Source: Crocodylus rhombifer (lineage: Eukaryota; Chordata; Crocodylia; Crocodylidae). From it: a stretch of 64,000 nucleotides of DNA. The DNA is taken from NCBI GenBank assembly GCA_038503035.1, contig JAVSML010018922.1, positions 1 to 64,000 of the forward strand, written 5' to 3'. Both the position numbers and the translations under genes were made by a program. Below, in pieces: positions 60,663 through 64,000 of the stretch. Position 1 is the stretch's first letter, and every line of letters starts with the position of its first letter. The notes beneath the pieces are model-generated. The model did no database searches. It worked only from the letters and a program-made list of their open reading frames with translations, and was not told where the DNA came from.

Positions 60663-61435
60663 TGATGATTCGACTCCCCCCTCCTATCTGTAGGGGCGGC
60701 TTGTCCAGATTTAGACACATTAATCATCCTGTTAATGAGGGGTTTAGCGATGCTTGATGAAGACAACATTTTCTTTGTTAATAATAATCATCCTTCTCAT
60801 TCAAAATGTGCTCCTGTGGAGGAGCAGGATTAACCAGGAGGCTCTTTCTCTCTCTGAGCAAACAGGCATGGCTGTTTATGGCATGCTGTGCTCTGTACAT
60901 GTCCTTAGGGATCAGGGCATAGCGATGGCAACGATGACTGTGTCATGGAACAGGACCCTGAAATTATGTGAGAGCGAGAAGACAGATTGACTGGATCATG
61001 GCTTGAGTTAGGAAGCCAAGTGACAAATAGACGCCTGATGCATGTAAATCATTAGACAGGCAACAGCAAGTAGCATGTAGGCAGTAATGAGTGGAACAAG
61101 AACTATACCGAGGGTTTTTTAGAAACACTCATAAAAAGAAGGTGGGAAGTTATAATTGGCTTATCAAAGGAGGACAGAAAAGAGAAAAGCGGAGTCTAGT
61201 TTTAACCGCAAAGGAACAGGCTATTTGCACAAAGTACGTGGATGCAAAGATAAGTGGTAGGAGATCAGAACGTAGCCTACACAGTTGGCCCTCTCAGACA
61301 CTCGGTCGTCTTGCAGGTCATATTGCAGATGCATTGTACTCACCAGAGAAGAGTACAGAGCACAGCCTGACAAAGTTTGCAATATTGTGCCCTAAGAAGC
61401 TGGCAAGGAATGAGGGCCACAAGTAGGAGAGATGC

Positions 61436-61555
61436 ATTGACAAAGCCCTGGCTGGGATGATGTAGTTGGGGCTGCTCCTGCTTGGAGCAGGGGTTGGACT
61501 AGATGTGACCTCCTGAGGTCCCTTCAGCCCTCATTTTTTATGATTTTATGATTAC
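61436..61555 (+). mobile_element. CR1 3' end fragment
   Basis: ACAAAGCCCTGGCTGGGATG, then GGACTAGATGTGACCTCC and TTTTTATGATTTTATGATT. Confidence 0.8.
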
Positions 61556-61839
61556 AAAGTCTGGCCAGACACAGTGTGCAGAGGATAGCAGTGAAATATG
61601 GGGTTTGCCATTTGTTAATGTTTAAAGTGCTTCCTTGTGGGTTCTTCCTTTCCATGGGGATGAAAAGATTCAGTTGAAAGTGCAAGGAAAGGTGGAGCTC
61701 AATTACGATAGAAATGGAGGGGAAATAATTCTAGCTGCTTGTGACGGGCTGGGATTTTGTGCAGCAGCATTTTGGTGATTGGAAATTTGGCTCTATGATT
61801 AGCCGGGCGAAGCAGGGTGATTCTATAATCCTAAGAAGG

Positions 61840-62065
61840 GAAGTTTAGGTTAGATATTGGGGGAAAACTTTCTCACTGGGAGGGTAGTAAAGCACTGGAA
61901 CAGGCTACCCAGAGAGGTGGGGGAGTCTCCATCCTTGGAGGTTTTGAAGACCCAGATAGACAAAGCCTTGGCTGGGATGATGGAGTTGGGGCTGGTCCTG
62001 CTTGGAGCAGGGGGTTGGACTAGATCCTTTCCAGCACTCATTTTCTGTGATTCTCTGTTTCTAAG
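61840..62065 (+). mobile_element. CR1 3' end
   Basis: Frame NFLTGRVVKHWNRLPREV and SPSLEVLKTQIDKALAGMME, then the CR1 tip. Same subfamily as 61436-61555. Confidence 0.85.
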
Positions 62066-62241
62066 GTGATAACTTTCCAAACACACGTCTAAGTTAGCCC
62101 CTCCTTAGTGACTCTGTTCCCCCACAAATCTTGAATGCTGGAGGGATCATGGTAATAAGGGGATGTTATTTCAGAAATGTCCAGGATGGGCGCAATGAAG
62201 AATCATGATGCTAACCATTGCGAAGATAGTACCATGACAGT

Positions 62242-62263
62242 CCCCCCCCCCCCCCCCCCCCCC
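62242..62263. repeat. Poly(C) run
   Basis: Twenty-two consecutive C. Its length is prone to sequencing error. Confidence 0.85.
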
Positions 62264-62269
62264 GACAGG

Positions 62270-63530
62270 CTGCAGTCTAGTTCAGGACAAGATGCAACAG
62301 GTGGATGAGACAGACATGGGAGGTAGGCACGGGAGCAGTAGCACATGGTAGGACAAGGTGTTCAAAAGTGCATGGGAAATGTGGGCACCAATTTGGGACC
62401 TGGCAAAGACCTGATCATCGGAGGGAATATGCAGCATGTTCTAGAGATCAGTCCCCTTGAAGAGGCTTGGATGTGGTAGCTCGGGAGACCCCTTCCAGCC
62501 CTGTGTTCCTCTGTCTGTAGCAGGGCACCAGGGAGCACTTTGAAAGCCCCGTCCATAATGCATATCTGTGTCAAGTCTGTCTGCCTGCCTAACTCTGATA
62601 CATCACTTGTTTGCACCCTTTAATGAGGACACAGCAAGGTTGTCACATCACCCACTTCCCATTGTGTTTGACCACATCTTTGCAGCTGAAGTCAGCATTA
62701 ATTCTGCGAGCTGGAGAAGGGTGCCACAGACCCTGAGTCCTGAAGTGGAGGCATCACTCTCTGTGGCTACTATATGGATGGTGTGGCTACAACTCAAAAG
62801 TCTGCAGGGGCCAGTTATGGCAAGAGGCACAGCGGGGTGACAGATGAGACACAAGCATCTTATCTGTCCAGTTAGCAGCGTGAGGCACTGCAGGCAGGCA
62901 GTGAACGTGATGAGGCTGAGGATGGGCTTGCTACTCCTGCACACACCCTGTTGTGAATCACCGCTGTTCATTTCACCCGTGTGTTGGTTTCACTTGCTGA
63001 CTCTCGGGAGCAGAGTCAGAGAAATGATGACTAACATATAATAAAAATAGTTCCTAATTTTCATACAAGACACAGGCAGGTTGGAAGTTCCTCTGGGGCT
63101 AATTGCGGGGAACTGAGAACAGAATTTGACTCGGTACCGTATTGAATACAACAGTTATTACTGATGCCGAAATGCTCTTTGTTTAGCTCAGGGTCTGGCT
63201 GCAACCATTCCTTTGATTTCAGGGGAGTTAAGTCACAGAGACTTTGTCTCTTTGTTCAGTACCTCCAGAAGGATACAGCCCCTGCCGCATACAACTTCCA
63301 ATCCAGGAGGCAGAGACAAGAGGTCATGCAGACACCTTTTAATTCAGGCCCAGATTTGTAAAAGTAACTAGTGATTTTATATGTCTCAGCTGCCACATTC
63401 AGGGAACAGGAGCTCTATGGGGCAGTGAGGTCTAGCTCAAGCCAAGGTCCTTGTGATCTTCTTAGGGACAGGCTTGCAAGCACTGAGCTCCTAGAGTTGG
63501 GATCAGCTTTTCAGAAGAGCCCAGTTGCTA
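62270..63530. other. Gene-poor stretch
   Basis: No supported exon. A possible CR1 tip is near 62485-62515. Confidence 0.4.
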
Positions 63531-63536
63531 CTCAGT

Positions 63537-63897
63537 GGGTGTGTCTACACATGCATTTGCACCAGCTTAAATTTGCTGCACAGTAAGTTGGAATAGGCTG
63601 GCATCTACACGTGCTGGCATTAAAGCACATTAATGCTGTGCGTGGACTGACTTGGGACTAAAGCTAGTCCCAAGTCAGTCCACACACACAGTGTCACTGC
63701 ACACTAAGGCATCTACACGTGCGTTATGGCGCAGTAACTAATTGAGGGTAAATAGGATACCTGCATGATGCAGGTCTTACATTTACACTCAAGTTGGCGT
63801 AAGTCGCTATATTTACTGCGCAGTATGGGCATGCACATGCAGACATTCACCTGTACTGTGCAGCAATTTCAGTTACTGTGCACGTGTAGACACACCC
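63537..63897. mobile_element. Non-autonomous DNA transposon with 14-bp perfect ends and an internal hairpin
   Basis: Ends GGGTGTGTCTACAC and GTGTAGACACACCC are exact inverted copies. AGT flanks both sides, a possible 3-base target duplication. The interior carries a 19-bp perfect hairpin and repeated CTACACGTGC motifs. No coding sequence. Confidence 0.85.
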
Positions 63898-64000
63898 AGT
63901 AAGGAGTCCTTTGGTCTCTAAATCTGGAGGGAAGCTGCAGCTTTTGCCACTCTCTTAGGATCTGTGTGGTCCTAGTATTACTAAAAATGTTAGAAAGTCA

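Noticed and set aside
60754..60990. Frame starting MMKTTFSLLIIIILLIQNV, resembling a signal peptide
   Set aside because: The hydrophobic run comes from AT-rich DNA, with no promoter, splice context or family match.

Overview
Vertebrate nuclear DNA, almost certainly from a sauropsid. The abundance of CR1 non-LTR retrotransposon ends and hAT-type DNA transposons, and the CR1 3' tip sequences, fit a crocodilian best, with a turtle as the alternative. There is no bacterial, viral or organellar gene structure. Genes are split into short exons with GT-AG introns, CpG-rich promoters and AATAAA poly(A) signals. The gene order matches human 3q29: SLC51A, then PCYT1A, then DYNLT2B.

Layout. (1) 1-2.7 kb: the last six coding exons of SLC51A (OST-alpha, bile acid/steroid transporter) on the + strand, entering from the left edge. 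(2) 2.7-6.25 kb: intergenic. (3) 6.25-25.76 kb: PCYT1A (CTP:phosphocholine cytidylyltransferase alpha) on the - strand. All eight coding exons are present and join to 367 codons, the human length. A CpG-island promoter lies at about 25.3-25.86 kb. Its introns hold a CR1 LINE, a full-length hAT element and other CR1 pieces. (4) 25.88-26.28 kb: a minisatellite, followed at 26.49-26.72 kb by an unrecognised coding exon on the - strand. That exon is in phase with PCYT1A exon 2. (5) 27-30.3 kb: repeat relics. (6) 30.86-36.3 kb: all five coding exons of DYNLT2B (TCTEX1D2, ciliary dynein-2 light chain) on the - strand, with a perfect RFX X-box palindrome just upstream of the start codon. (7) 36.6-64 kb: a gene-poor tract of tandem repeats, MITEs, CR1 ends, an inverted LINE pair and a possible signal-peptide first exon at 56.97 kb.

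The three genes do unrelated jobs: bile-acid efflux, phosphatidylcholine synthesis and retrograde intraflagellar transport. Their adjacency is ancestral synteny, not an operon-like unit. SLC51A and PCYT1A converge tail to tail. The most unusual observations are the possible N-terminally extended PCYT1A isoform, the X-box at DYNLT2B, a hairpin at the 5' end of a young CR1, a hAT element nested in a CR1 with its target duplication preserved, and several repeat families that I cannot name.
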